Shown here one piece after another: positions 24,838-34,071 of a stretch of 34,071 bases of DNA (the first letter of the stretch is position 1; every line of letters begins with the position of its first letter). Under the pieces are notes generated by a model. It ran no database searches, had not been told where the DNA came from, and saw nothing but the letters and a program-made list of their open reading frames with translations. Source of the stretch: Methanobacteriota archaeon (lineage in GTDB: Archaea; Thermoplasmatota; Poseidoniia; Poseidoniales; Thalassarchaeaceae); contig JABIGF010000001.1 of assembly GCA_018650285.1 (NCBI GenBank), positions 1-34,071 of the forward strand. The letters run 5' to 3'. Both the position numbers and the translations under genes were made by a program.

Positions 24838-24951
24838 ACCCCCCCTCGTTTCAAAAGGATTAGTAGCATTATAAAAATGGTTGCCACGTAGTTTCGCCTA
24901 ACGATAAATAATTCTCACGGAATCATCAATAGGTATCTTCCCCACGACCAC
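24838..24951. promoter_or_regulatory. Divergent promoter region
   Basis: Between the defence block (minus) and the chromosomal genes (plus). TATAAAAA (24870-24877, plus) reads as TTTTTATA on the minus strand and could serve the 540-aa gene, 36 bases from its ATG. GATAAATAATT (about 24903-24913) could serve the transporter gene. No direct repeats or integrase site are visible at this border. Confidence 0.4.
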
Positions 24952-24963
24952 TTGGTAATAGCC

Positions 24964-25617
24964 ATGTTAGGAGCACACGACGTCACTCTTGGAACAACAG
25001 GTTCAGTCCTTCTGAACTCAGCACTTTTCGCACTCGCACTGTTTGGACTATGGCGAATTGAAAGCCGCCTAGATTCTGGTCGCACAATGATTGCACTTGC
25101 TTTGCTAGCAACAGCAGGAATTGCCGGAAGAATTCTTCTTGAACCACTCCCTAACATCTCACCTGTCACAGTATTGGTTTTCCTCGCGGGCGCACACTTT
25201 GGAGCACGTCACGGAATAGCACTGGCAACCATCATCACACTTGGGTCAAACGTTGTACTGGGTCACGGTTTGTGGACTCTTTACCAGGCTGTTGGTTGGT
25301 CAATGATTGCAGTAGCAGGCGCATGTCTCGCTACTTGGTTAATCGATGCACAGGGTAAACTCAACCTCAATCGATTGATGGTTTCAGGATTTACTCTTGG
25401 ATTCGCATTTGATTGGTTTGTTTCACTTAGTGTTCTGCACACACAACCACTTTCCTATCTACCTGCTTATCTTGCACAAGGATTCGTGTATGATTTAGTA
25501 CACGCATTTGGAAACTTGGCGTTTGCAGCGTGGCTTGGTGCTCCAGTCAGTGAAATGTTGAAGCGCCACTATTCAGTTAATTTGGAGGCAGTAAAAAATG
25601 TCCCAGTCGTCGTCTGA
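24964..25617 (+). CDS. ECF transporter S component
   Basis: 217 aa from ATG 24964 (TTG 24952 in frame upstream). Six or so hydrophobic segments. The segment RILLEPLPNISPVTVLVFLA and the HGLWTLYQAVGWSM region match energy-coupling-factor S components, where RxxxxxxPNxxP and a GxGPWTxxQ-like loop are typical of vitamin/metal uptake subunits. These membrane proteins bind the substrate and rely on ECF A/T units, not seen here. Substrate unknown; cobalamin- or queuosine-type are guesses. Its last 20 bases overlap the Pth2 gene. Confidence 0.75.
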   Translation: MLGAHDVTLGTTGSVLLNSALFALALFGLWRIESRLDSGRTMIALALLATAGIAGRILLEPLPNISPVTVLVFLAGAHFGARHGIALATIITLGSNVVLGHGLWTLYQAVGWSMIAVAGACLATWLIDAQGKLNLNRLMVSGFTLGFAFDWFVSLSVLHTQPLSYLPAYLAQGFVYDLVHAFGNLAFAAWLGAPVSEMLKRHYSVNLEAVKNVPVVV

Positions 25618-25969
25618 ATTGACAATGGTTTTCATTGCTCGTAAAGACCTCAAATTGTCCGCCGGCAAATTAGCCGCTCAGGTTGGGCACGCTACTGCTG
25701 AATGTATCACTAAGGCTGAACGGGCTGAGCCACGCATGCTTGACCGCTATATGCGGGTTGGACAGCGAAAGGTAGTCTGCCAAGCTGCAAATGAAGATGA
25801 ATTACGTCGACTCTTTGGTGAGGCGAAAAATGCTGGGATAATTGCCTCGTTGATTACTGATGCAGGTCATACAGAGATTCCTGCTGGAACAGTTACTGTG
25901 GTGGGTCTCGGTCCAAATGAGCGTGACAAAATTGATTCTATTACCGGCTCCCTCCCTCTGCTCTCTTGA
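25598..25969 (+). CDS. pth2: Peptidyl-tRNA hydrolase, archaeal type
   Basis: 123 aa, the usual length of Pth2. Conserved parts are visible: MVFIARKDLKLSAGKLAAQVGHA (10-32), with the GKLAAQVGHA active-site helix, then KVVCQAANEDEL and the DAGHTEIPAGTVTVVGLGP segment. The enzyme releases tRNA from peptidyl-tRNA that drops off ribosomes. It starts inside the ECF gene end, with GGAGG ten bases upstream. A core archaeal/eukaryotic gene and a useful lineage marker. Confidence 0.96.
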   Translation: MSQSSSELTMVFIARKDLKLSAGKLAAQVGHATAECITKAERAEPRMLDRYMRVGQRKVVCQAANEDELRRLFGEAKNAGIIASLITDAGHTEIPAGTVTVVGLGPNERDKIDSITGSLPLLS

Positions 25970-26022
25970 GCGTTAGGCTCTTGGGTAACACCTGTGCACG
26001 CCGGTATATGGCTGGAGGGGCA

Positions 26023-27666
26023 ATGGATGCTGAACTTGCCGCAGAAGAGGCTGAAGTCCTCGATGCAGTTCTTGAAGCGGACGCCGGCGATGAGCGCCGT
26101 GAGCGCCGCCAACTCAACCTCGCCTTTGGTGCGACTGCTGCTTTTGTTGTCTCTTTCATGCTACTTTCAGCCGTTTGGGGTATCGCTGAAGACCTAATAG
26201 ATGGGTTCTCAGATGATACCGGACCAGCAAACGAAGTTGGGATTTCATGGTTGGAGCCAATTTACATGCCACGACATGAGGAATGTATTGACCCAAATAA
26301 TGGTCAAGATCCAGACTACATTGGTTATGGTGTTGGTTACGAACCGTCACTCTCAATTGATTCAATGGGCAATATGCAGATTACTGCGCACAAAGATTTG
26401 CGTTGGGGTGGAGAAGGAACACCATTAGGGCCAGCTCTTGGTGGGCCACTTGATTCATGGTATGCATGTGAAGATGGACAAATGACTTCATGGGATTACT
26501 GGGCTTCATGGTTTTGGATTTCTACAAATAACGGCTCAAATTGGACACATGGTGATGGATTTGGCCCAACACCAGGTAACATGCTTTTTGCTAATTATGC
26601 CGCAGGTGGTTCCGAATGTCTTGGTGATGAGGGGGATATCGCTGTCGATGCCAACGATGTCATCTACTATCTTGATACAACTCTAGAGGACAATTGGTGG
26701 CATCGCTCTACTGAAGGTGGGGCCAACTATCAGATGGGGGCTTGCCAGCGAATGAATACAATGGCCGCGGATGACAGACCTTGGGTTGCAGCCCAAGGGG
26801 ATGGAATAATCCACTACCTTGGCAACTCCGGTGCTTCACCGCCAGAATGCTCACTTGATTCTGGGAGATATTGGTATTATCATTCAGAGAATGGAGGCAA
26901 CTCATTCAGCCAATGTTACTCTATGCCAGGTGGCTGGTCTACTATCTCAAGTCAGAAGCACGGCCCTTACGTCTTTGTGGCGCAAGAAAATGCCGACTCT
27001 AATTCAGGCACTGTTCAAATCCGAATCTCTGATGATTATGGGCGTGGCACTGGGCCAGGGCCTTCAGATGGTTCATGGGCAGCACCGGTTGATTTGGGTC
27101 CAAGAAATGGAAACTGTCCAGAAGGATATCCTGTAGTAAACAACAACGAGGCTGGCACAGTTGCAGTAGTTTGGGCAGATTGTCCTAATGGTGACACAGG
27201 GCCTTGGGCTATGCGCTTTGCAATTTCATATGATAATGGAACAAACTGGTCATCGTGGAATGTTACTCCATTTGATCGTGGGCTCAATATGTATCCCTTT
27301 GTTTCAATTAGCGAGGACAATGTCGTAAGCCTTGCTTTCTATGGCCTTGATTACGACCAGAATAACAGCGAAGATGGCTATACTGCAGGCAAAGAGTGGT
27401 TCCTATACGCAGGCGCGCTTCGTGAGCCCCAAGAGAATGATACTTGGAATTTCCAAATTGCAGACCCAACACCACTCCATATTGTAACACAATACGAGCA
27501 AGATAACGGGGATGTTCACGCTTTACATGATTTCTTTGAGACAGTGATTTCACCTGATGGAACTTGGATGGGCATTGCCTACCAACAAAACATCGGCGAG
27601 CATCCATTTGAAGAAAATGAAGAGCAGCGCTACATCAAATTCGTTCGCGGGGACCTCGATGTTTGA
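26023..27666 (+). CDS. Surface-anchored Asp-box beta-propeller protein
   Basis: 547 aa from ATG 26023, chosen because GGAGGGG lies four bases upstream; TTG 25966 and ATG 26008 are in frame. A short acidic cytoplasmic N-terminus precedes one hydrophobic segment (LAFGATAAFVVSFMLL), a signal anchor. The large outside part contains Asp-box (BNR) repeats, for example SYDNGTNW, STNNGSNW and SENGGNSF, as in sialidase-fold beta-propellers. Catalytic residues of sialidases are not identifiable, so binding is more likely than hydrolysis. Rich in Trp, Asp and Asn as exported archaeal proteins often are. Confidence 0.75.
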   Translation: MDAELAAEEAEVLDAVLEADAGDERRERRQLNLAFGATAAFVVSFMLLSAVWGIAEDLIDGFSDDTGPANEVGISWLEPIYMPRHEECIDPNNGQDPDYIGYGVGYEPSLSIDSMGNMQITAHKDLRWGGEGTPLGPALGGPLDSWYACEDGQMTSWDYWASWFWISTNNGSNWTHGDGFGPTPGNMLFANYAAGGSECLGDEGDIAVDANDVIYYLDTTLEDNWWHRSTEGGANYQMGACQRMNTMAADDRPWVAAQGDGIIHYLGNSGASPPECSLDSGRYWYYHSENGGNSFSQCYSMPGGWSTISSQKHGPYVFVAQENADSNSGTVQIRISDDYGRGTGPGPSDGSWAAPVDLGPRNGNCPEGYPVVNNNEAGTVAVVWADCPNGDTGPWAMRFAISYDNGTNWSSWNVTPFDRGLNMYPFVSISEDNVVSLAFYGLDYDQNNSEDGYTAGKEWFLYAGALREPQENDTWNFQIADPTPLHIVTQYEQDNGDVHALHDFFETVISPDGTWMGIAYQQNIGEHPFEENEEQRYIKFVRGDLDV

Positions 27667-27719
27667 AATCGAATAGTACAATAATCTCTCTTAACTGCTC
27701 ATTATTATTGGTGAATATT

Positions 27720-30431
27720 ATGAAGAATCCTTTTGATAAATTAAGTACATTATCAGTGGATTTTCCTAAGCGAACAGTTGTAATTTCAATAATTGGAATA
27801 ATATTCATATCGTCATTTGCACGTTTCTTAGTGTTTGAAGTTGGAGAAGATGCTTTTTATCCTCAAAATGAAACAACAGAGTTACTCTATGAGGTTGAAG
27901 ATACTTACAGTATTGACATAGATTTAGTCAGAGTAATAGTCCGGTTTGACGAAGGTGATTTGCAGAAAACAGAAACTTGGGAGTTACTCGCATCTGTAGA
28001 ATCTGAATTAATTACTTATGATAATTTAGTCGAGCATCAATACCCTCTGTTTGGTAATTCTGCTAATTCTGGGCCTGCTAGTTCAGTCATTTTCTGGCAA
28101 AAAGTCCAAGACCCTCAATCAGATAATTGGTCAGCAGGCGTGAGTAGTGCTTTACAATCTGTTTTGGATGCAAATGAATCAACATTGAATAGTGCAGTTG
28201 GCACTGCTATGGCATCTATTGCAACGATCCCGTCAGCAAATGCCCCTACTTCTACAGAAATATCTGCCTGGTCTCCTGAAGACCCAACAACATGGCAATC
28301 ACGCATGGATTCTGGTGTAAATAATAGTGAGCAAACTGCCCAACTTCTTGATTTGGTGTCGGCATTGTCAACAAATCGTACACCCGAAGAATTAGCATTA
28401 ATCGCACCACTTCAAGGTGCTGCGATGGGCTCTTTAATTCCAATCAATGAATTACAGGCGATTGATTTACGTTCCATTATGTTGACAATGTTTCCTGATG
28501 ATGCACGTTCTGAACCATGGACTAAAACATCAATTGCATTAGTTACTTTGGCTATAGACACATCAGAGCCAATTGTACAAGGAGAGCTTCTTGGGGACAC
28601 ACTTACAGAATATACGATTGAGATTCAAAATGTAATGGTCGAATCTTATGATGAGGAAATAACTGTCTTTAGTTTCTCACGTTTCATAGGTGAGCAAAAT
28701 TCTACCATTGGTAAGGATATAGGTATACTTACTAGTGCATCACTGCTTGTTCTTGGCATAATATTGTGGTGGAAATTTCGTAGTGTTAGAGATACTTCAA
28801 TTGTGTTGATATTGACATTGTTGGCAATTGGTGCTACCTATGGTGTATCTGGTCTGTTAAAAATGGAATTTAATGCGGCAATGAATTGCATACCAATATT
28901 ATTGTTAGCAATTGGTGTTGATTACGGTCTTCATGTGATACTCCGTTATCGCGAAGAGTTGAAATTAATTGATGGAGAAGACAAAGTTTCACGCGATACT
29001 ATGGCTGACTTCTCTACTGAAATGCGCTCAAAGGCTCTCAAAACCGGCACAATCCTCACTTCTGCTGCATTGTTTGTTGCTATTCTGACAGATATGGTTG
29101 GGTTCTTGTCATTCCGTCTTTCATCTCAGAAATTCTTAGTTGTATTTGGTACAGTAATTGCTATTGGGTTATTTTTCATTTACTTGCTTTCAGTCACATT
29201 ACTGCCTGCTCTTCTAAGATTATTGAAAGCCCAAAAATTATCGCTTGACCGTGCAGTAAAAGTTGAAGAAGATGGTTTATCTAGATGGATTGGAAAAATT
29301 ACTGAAACACCATGGAAAGTAATTGCAGTAGCAGCATTACTATCATTTTCGGTGGCGGCAGGCATTCAACACCTTGAGATTGGTTTTGATGCAAATGAAC
29401 AGTTTGATGTTTCAATTCCAGTTGTCAAAGACTTCTTGACATTAGATGAAGAATTTGGTGGGCAAAATAGAGAGCCACTTTACCTTGTAATGGATGGCCA
29501 TGCCGTTTCTCTTGAAGGAAAAGCAATGCATGATTTAGCAATTAATACTCTCGATTCAAATTCAATAGTTTCAGAATATAATGGGTTATGGAGTAATCTT
29601 GAAATTGAATCCACAAGAAATCCCGAATTGCAATCAATGATATCTTCATTGGGAAGTGAACAATCTTATTCTGAATTGGAATCATGGTTACTAAACAATG
29701 AGACAGGACGAGATATTTCATTCCGTTATTTATCTCCAGACGGTCAACAGAGTGTAATATTATTCCAAGCTTCAACATCTGACTGGAAAGCGACAGTCAA
29801 TTTCATTGATGATTTATCAAATTCATTGGCTGAGCATGGAGAGTTTGGATTGTCAGGACGTGGGCTAATTCTCGCTCAAGTGTCTGAAGATGTGGCATAT
29901 TCTTCAGTCGCTTCTACAGGAATTGTAGCATCGGTGATTTTGTTTACGTTGATAATAATCAATATTTCACGTGAGGAAGATAAGGTGAAAGGGCTTGTCA
30001 AAGGTTTCACTATGTGGATTCCTCTTGCAGTAGTGGTCATTTGGATCTATGGATTGATGGGTTGGACAGGATACCAAGTCAATTCACAAACAGTAACGAT
30101 AGGCGCACTAACGTTGGGCCTAGGTGTTGATTATGCTGTTCATTTTGTAACTCGACTTGATGAAGAAATAGAGCATAATCCATCAGCAGGGGTGTCTGCC
30201 TGGGTATCAAAGACAAATGCAACGACAGGTCGTGCTATGATAGGTGCAGCCCTAACAACGGCTGGTGGTTTTGCAGTGCTCAATTTATCATCACTTCTTC
30301 CTATCAGATTATTTGGTCAGGCGTTTGTTGTTGCCATTTTGTTGGCATTGATTTCTAGCATTATTTTACTTCCTGCATTATTCAATTTATTCGGTTTAAT
30401 CCCTAAACCTATTGCAGATTCTGAAGAATGA
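27720..30431 (+). CDS. RND/MMPL-family transporter
   Basis: 903 aa from ATG 27720, with GGTGA five bases upstream (TTG 27663 is in frame). Two halves, each with one N-terminal membrane segment, a large outside loop and a bundle of five further segments, giving about 12 in all. Repeated motifs GVDYGLHVILRYREE and GVDYAVHFVTRLDEE carry the Asp and acidic residues typical of the MMPL-type RND family. These are proton-driven exporters of lipids, hopanoid-like or other hydrophobic molecules; the substrate here is unknown. AT-rich at the start relative to the preceding gene. Confidence 0.92.
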   Translation: MKNPFDKLSTLSVDFPKRTVVISIIGIIFISSFARFLVFEVGEDAFYPQNETTELLYEVEDTYSIDIDLVRVIVRFDEGDLQKTETWELLASVESELITYDNLVEHQYPLFGNSANSGPASSVIFWQKVQDPQSDNWSAGVSSALQSVLDANESTLNSAVGTAMASIATIPSANAPTSTEISAWSPEDPTTWQSRMDSGVNNSEQTAQLLDLVSALSTNRTPEELALIAPLQGAAMGSLIPINELQAIDLRSIMLTMFPDDARSEPWTKTSIALVTLAIDTSEPIVQGELLGDTLTEYTIEIQNVMVESYDEEITVFSFSRFIGEQNSTIGKDIGILTSASLLVLGIILWWKFRSVRDTSIVLILTLLAIGATYGVSGLLKMEFNAAMNCIPILLLAIGVDYGLHVILRYREELKLIDGEDKVSRDTMADFSTEMRSKALKTGTILTSAALFVAILTDMVGFLSFRLSSQKFLVVFGTVIAIGLFFIYLLSVTLLPALLRLLKAQKLSLDRAVKVEEDGLSRWIGKITETPWKVIAVAALLSFSVAAGIQHLEIGFDANEQFDVSIPVVKDFLTLDEEFGGQNREPLYLVMDGHAVSLEGKAMHDLAINTLDSNSIVSEYNGLWSNLEIESTRNPELQSMISSLGSEQSYSELESWLLNNETGRDISFRYLSPDGQQSVILFQASTSDWKATVNFIDDLSNSLAEHGEFGLSGRGLILAQVSEDVAYSSVASTGIVASVILFTLIIINISREEDKVKGLVKGFTMWIPLAVVVIWIYGLMGWTGYQVNSQTVTIGALTLGLGVDYAVHFVTRLDEEIEHNPSAGVSAWVSKTNATTGRAMIGAALTTAGGFAVLNLSSLLPIRLFGQAFVVAILLALISSIILLPALFNLFGLIPKPIADSEE

Positions 30432-30447
30432 TTCAAGCGCATTCGCT

Positions 30448-31521
30448 ATGAGTGAAGTCGGTGTCCCGATAACAATGCGCGAGTACTCAACCGACCGTAT
30501 TGACCTGCGTTCAGATACAGTTACACAGCCAACATCTGCTATGCGAGATGCTATTTTTACAGCAGTTGTTGGAGATGATGTGCTCGGCGATGACCCTACG
30601 GTCAAAGCGTTAGAGATGAAAGCGGCGAAAATGCTTGGCAAAGAGGCTGCATTGTATGTTTCATCGGGAACGATGGCGAATGCAGTTGCAATACGCGCAC
30701 ATACTAATCCAGGTGATGAGATAGTTATGGAAGCAAATTGTCACATCTACACTTACGAGGGTGGTGGATATGCAGCACTTTCAGGTTGTTCAGTAGCGCT
30801 TGTCAAGGGAGAGAATGGCATTATTTCCGCAGATGGGGTTGGGGCAGCGATTCGTAAGACAAAGGGCTCACAAGGACACTATCCCGACACTACTTTGGTT
30901 TGCTTAGAGAACACCTCGAATCGCGGTGGCGGCTCATGTTATCCGGTGGAAACGATTGACGAAATATGCGCTATTTCCAAAGCACAAGATTGTGCAGTTC
31001 ACATGGATGGTGCACGTTTGTTTGATGCCGTGGTTGCTAGTGGGGTTTCAGCCGCCCGCCTTGTTGAAAATTGTGATTCAGTATCGATTTGTCTCTCTAA
31101 AGGATTAGGTGCACCAGTCGGTTCAATACTTGCTGGAAGCGCTGATTTCATCGATCAAGCACACCGTTGGAGGAAGATGTTTGGTGGAGGGATGCGCCAG
31201 GCAGGAATTATTGCTGCTGCAGGAATTTTTGCACTTGAAAATAATGTTGACAGACTTGCAGACGACCATGCCCGAGCGGCTCGCTTTGGTGAGGCAGTTA
31301 ATGCCATGGATGGCTTTAGCGTAGAGTTATCAGCAGTTCAAACTAACATGGTCTATGTGGCGCTAACGGCGGGTCAAGATGCTGGAATTCTTGTCAATCG
31401 GCTCGCTGACCAAGGTGTTGATTTGTTTGATATTTCTAGCACTTCACTTCGAGCAGTATTTCACCTTCATGTGACCGATGAAGATGTTGATGCTGCGATA
31501 GCGGCTTTTGCAAATATCTGA
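30448..31521 (+). CDS. Low-specificity L-threonine aldolase
   Basis: 357 aa from ATG 30448; an in-frame TTG at 30412 overlaps the transporter gene. A fold-type I PLP enzyme: IDLRSDTVTQPT near the start, VSSGTMAN for phosphate binding, HMDGARL with D187 contacting the PLP nitrogen, and SKGLGAPVGS with K218 as the PLP lysine. It cleaves threonine or allo-threonine to glycine and acetaldehyde. The length and motif order match the family. A T6 run follows the stop codon, a possible weak terminator. Confidence 0.95.
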   Translation: MSEVGVPITMREYSTDRIDLRSDTVTQPTSAMRDAIFTAVVGDDVLGDDPTVKALEMKAAKMLGKEAALYVSSGTMANAVAIRAHTNPGDEIVMEANCHIYTYEGGGYAALSGCSVALVKGENGIISADGVGAAIRKTKGSQGHYPDTTLVCLENTSNRGGGSCYPVETIDEICAISKAQDCAVHMDGARLFDAVVASGVSAARLVENCDSVSICLSKGLGAPVGSILAGSADFIDQAHRWRKMFGGGMRQAGIIAAAGIFALENNVDRLADDHARAARFGEAVNAMDGFSVELSAVQTNMVYVALTAGQDAGILVNRLADQGVDLFDISSTSLRAVFHLHVTDEDVDAAIAAFANI

Positions 31522-31567
31522 TTTTTTAATCGTTTATTGATATAGGGTCAGGTGCGCATGTCTATTG

Positions 31568-33337
31568 ATGCACTGCGTTTACTGTTCAAACCAAGATATT
31601 GTGGATAGAGAGAAGAGCCCTCTAACCCCTTGCGCTCGTTGCGCGGTGATTCTTTCTCTTGTTACCGGTGGCGAGAATAGTTTACGTCCTGATAAACAAT
31701 CAATCAATACAGTTCTAGCGGCGTTAGAAGGGGTAGACAAAAATGACGATTCGGAAGTTTGGGCGGCTCTAATTGCTGCCGGGCCGAGTATTGGAGATAT
31801 TCCAGCTCTCAAGTTAGCAAATAAGACACAAAAAATTAGCCGTTCTAATATGAAAGAATGGAAGAATTACTACAATGAATGGGATTCCATAGAGCCGACA
31901 ATGTCGCATGAAAAATTGCCACTTCCTAATGATTTAGAGATGTCTATTAGAGTTCAACCAGACCTGTTTGATGACCCTCTGCATTATTGGTGCAAAGACC
32001 CGCTCGCAGATTTGGCTGAATATTTTATTTCAAGAAAGGGCCGCGTTGTAGCATTTGAAAATTGGTCTAATTTCATCTCTCTTCTTTCTTCGTCCACTCA
32101 GTTTTTGATGAAGAGTGACATTTCAGCACACGCATGGTTCCAAACTTGTTACGTCAGATGTATTCCTCCAATTAAGGAAGTAACTATGGATGACTGGTTT
32201 GATCCCATGATTGCTAATGCTAGAAAATCACATCCATTTATTCGTCATGTGTCAAAATTAACCAACGATTCTATTGTCAAAATATTTTGTATACCAGATG
32301 AGGAGCATATGCCAAAAGTATGGGGAGTGGCATATCAACAATTGGGAGACGTAGTAAATAATTGGAAGAGCATACTTGAGAATAGAGGGGAGTCCGCTAG
32401 AGCTGAAAAGCAAGGTCCTGCCCTGGTAGTCCAAGGGCAGAGATTGCATTTGGTCGTGAGGAAAAAAGAAGGATATTCCCTCAAATCTCTTCCTGTTGAT
32501 ATGCATGTTTGGAGGCACTTATTGGCTTGGTCCCTATACCATCCTTCAACAGAACAAAACCGATATTTACGTGCTATCCAATGGGCAGTGGATTGTGATA
32601 TTGAAACAAAATTAATAGGGCCAGAACCAGAGTTTAGAGCACTCAAATTATTGAATAATACATATGAAGCATTAGGTGAATCCGTTTCAATTTCAAAGAA
32701 ATCATCTTTCATTGTTGAGGGTATGTCGTCTTTATGCTACTCAATAAAAGTACACAATGGATATGGGAACTATGGTATTGAAGTGGAAGCATACAGAGGA
32801 ATAGAGGAAGCATTGATAGAGGAAACTCCAATTAAATTATGCATTCATTTAGACCATCATTTGATGACAGATTATCCATTGGCAGACAAGATAGCAACAT
32901 TTCTTCTTACATTAAGAAATGATTTGGCTAGCGCTGAAAATGTTTCTACTATTGGAATGTTACATTATACGTGGCTCGGAAAAGGCGGGAATAGGAAATG
33001 TAGGACATTAAAGAAATGGAAGAAGATGGCAGAATCAAAACCTCAAGGATTCCAAGAAGATGGTGAAGATTGGGATGATGCCGAATGGCCAGACGAATTA
33101 GGTGATGAATGGCCAGATGGAGTAGACCATGATGATGCATGGGTTTACCCACATGAAGAAATTGTAGAAATGCCCAGTGATGAACAAGTCAGATTTTTTG
33201 ATTGGCTTCATTCAGACTCAATTGAAATCCCTCTTGGTGGGACCACCCTCCAGTCGACCCTTCCTTCTTTGAATACGGACGAAGCTGAACTTTGGAAACT
33301 TGAAGCTGAAGCTCGCGGTGAAACACATTGTACATGA
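31568..33337 (+). CDS. Zinc-ribbon protein of unknown function
   Basis: 589 aa from ATG 31568 (TTG 31565 precedes it). The N-terminus holds a zinc ribbon, CVYC (3-6) and CARC (22-25). The rest is soluble and unrecognised. Near the C-terminus an acidic Trp/Asp/Pro stretch (EWPDE, EWPDG, DDAWVYP) suggests a flexible interaction tail. TTTATTGATATA about 30 bases upstream may be its TATA box, making the mRNA nearly leaderless. The next gene also starts with a zinc ribbon, so they may be related. Probably lineage-specific. Confidence 0.75.
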   Translation: MHCVYCSNQDIVDREKSPLTPCARCAVILSLVTGGENSLRPDKQSINTVLAALEGVDKNDDSEVWAALIAAGPSIGDIPALKLANKTQKISRSNMKEWKNYYNEWDSIEPTMSHEKLPLPNDLEMSIRVQPDLFDDPLHYWCKDPLADLAEYFISRKGRVVAFENWSNFISLLSSSTQFLMKSDISAHAWFQTCYVRCIPPIKEVTMDDWFDPMIANARKSHPFIRHVSKLTNDSIVKIFCIPDEEHMPKVWGVAYQQLGDVVNNWKSILENRGESARAEKQGPALVVQGQRLHLVVRKKEGYSLKSLPVDMHVWRHLLAWSLYHPSTEQNRYLRAIQWAVDCDIETKLIGPEPEFRALKLLNNTYEALGESVSISKKSSFIVEGMSSLCYSIKVHNGYGNYGIEVEAYRGIEEALIEETPIKLCIHLDHHLMTDYPLADKIATFLLTLRNDLASAENVSTIGMLHYTWLGKGGNRKCRTLKKWKKMAESKPQGFQEDGEDWDDAEWPDELGDEWPDGVDHDDAWVYPHEEIVEMPSDEQVRFFDWLHSDSIEIPLGGTTLQSTLPSLNTDEAELWKLEAEARGETHCT

Positions 33338-33402
33338 TAGTAACAAATCAAGTGTTGATTAAAAAGGGTCATGTCATTCTTATCTTTTGGGGAAATCTTT
33401 CG

Positions 33403-34071
33403 GTGATTAGTTTGACAAAATGTATTACTTGTTCAGATGAATTGGATTCAGAAGACGTTGGTTGGTGTCATCGCTGTGCACGTTTTGCTCCTCTTCTTGT
33501 GGGTGCTGGATTTAGTGGTCGTCCTTCTTTGTTAGCGCGTCAAGAAGTCAATCGTGTCATGACTCCAGACCGTGGCCGTTCTGTAAATTGCCGCTGGCGC
33601 GCATTGATGGATGAATTTGAAGGAGATGAAACAGATTGGGCATTCTCTAATGATGCATCTGTAAATAGTAATCAAGATAACATTTCAGATTGGAAAACCG
33701 ATCCTTGGAATATTGATGATAGTCGACGTCAAAAGCAATTAGAATTTCTCCGTGAGAGAATTTGTTTCCCTAATCGTCATCCGGAGTCTTCCGAAGCGGC
33801 ATTAATGCAGCGAGGAATTCCTTTACCAAATGGGCAACTGTTTTCTAAATTAGGTGAATTCAACATTATTGATGGTAAACCACTGCCTGGCAACGCGCCT
33901 ACTCGGCATATATTGCGGGCATTGACTGGTAATTCAAGAGATTTAGAAAGGATTGAGGGGTGTAATTGGGGCCTTCTATTGACTACATTGTCTCTTGTCA
34001 CAAATAGGTGGTCAGGGAAAAAAAATCGTCGCTTGCAATATGAACAAAGAAATCACATCAATCGTCTGTTT
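33403..34071 (+). CDS. Zinc-ribbon protein, cut by the right edge
   Basis: The frame is open to the last base: at least 223 residues from GTG 33403. GGGGA about ten bases upstream supports this start; an ATG at 33334 overlapping the previous stop and a TTG at 33412 are alternatives. The N-terminus carries CITC and CHRC, a zinc ribbon like that of the preceding protein. The visible remainder is basic and Trp/Asn-rich, and unrecognised. Possibly co-transcribed with the gene before it. Confidence 0.65.
   Translation, partial: MISLTKCITCSDELDSEDVGWCHRCARFAPLLVGAGFSGRPSLLARQEVNRVMTPDRGRSVNCRWRALMDEFEGDETDWAFSNDASVNSNQDNISDWKTDPWNIDDSRRQKQLEFLRERICFPNRHPESSEAALMQRGIPLPNGQLFSKLGEFNIIDGKPLPGNAPTRHILRALTGNSRDLERIEGCNWGLLLTTLSLVTNRWSGKKNRRLQYEQRNHINRLF

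Noticed and set aside
26023-27666. Active sialidase
   Set aside because: Asp-boxes are present, but the arginine triad and catalytic Tyr/Glu arrangement could not be identified.
1-34071. CRISPR array
   Set aside because: I looked for regularly spaced 20-40-base repeats and saw none; only the five spaced palindromes recur, and they are promoter-like.

Overview
The window looks like an archaeal chromosome segment, most likely marine Group II/III Euryarchaeota (Poseidoniia-like Thermoplasmatota). The evidence is an archaeal-type peptidyl-tRNA hydrolase (Pth2), a TFIIB-like protein, TATA boxes about 26 bases before start codons (leaderless genes), frequent TTG/GTG starts, an archaeal RND (MMPL-type) exporter and surface-anchored Asp-box proteins. 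The lineage call is an inference from gene content only. A dense defence-like island (about 1.7-24.9 kb) sits between a tRNA cluster on the left and ordinary chromosomal genes on the right.

Left edge (1-1.73 kb, minus strand): the start of a cut-off gene, a Cys-rich 111-aa protein, tandem tRNA-Arg(TCG) and tRNA-Cys(GCA), and a cold-shock-domain protein. Each transcription unit here is preceded by a composite element: a 14-bp palindrome TGTCAAnnTTGACA, exactly 17 bases, then a sequence like TCTGACAATT. A fifth copy lies 13 kb pattern-wise isolated at 10017-10057, just before the TFIIB-like gene.

1.78-8.32 kb (plus strand): the most striking locus. A CARF-only protein and a Card1-like CARF + PD-(D/E)XK nuclease form one overlapping pair. 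A promoter then leads into a three-gene operon of CARF-winged-helix protein, 815-aa Cas10-like protein (Palm1-type GGG and Palm2-type GGDD, no N-terminal HD motif) and a second, longer CARF-winged-helix protein. No Cas5, Cas7, Cas11, Cas6, Cas1, Cas2 or CRISPR array is visible. This is a candidate stand-alone cyclic-oligonucleotide signalling system: Cas10-like synthase, CARF nuclease effector and CARF transcription regulators, without the RNA-guided part.

8.4-15.7 kb (plus strand): a DUF2130-type coiled-coil nuclease with a small overlapping partner; then the diverged TFIIB-like protein, an unrecognised 640-aa protein, a MoxR-type AAA+ ATPase and a zincin-vWA protein (DUF2201-like). The last three overlap or abut and resemble the MoxR/vWA ternary conflict systems.

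15.7-24.8 kb (minus strand): a 480-aa Ntn-hydrolase with a proteasome-like active site, a 1979-aa NACHT-like ATPase fused to an SF1 helicase, and an overlapping 540-aa unknown partner. This block is visibly AT-rich.

24.9-34.07 kb (plus strand): ECF transporter S component, Pth2, an Asp-box surface protein, an RND transporter, low-specificity threonine aldolase and two zinc-ribbon proteins, the last cut by the window end. No stretch above 300 bases lacks a gene.
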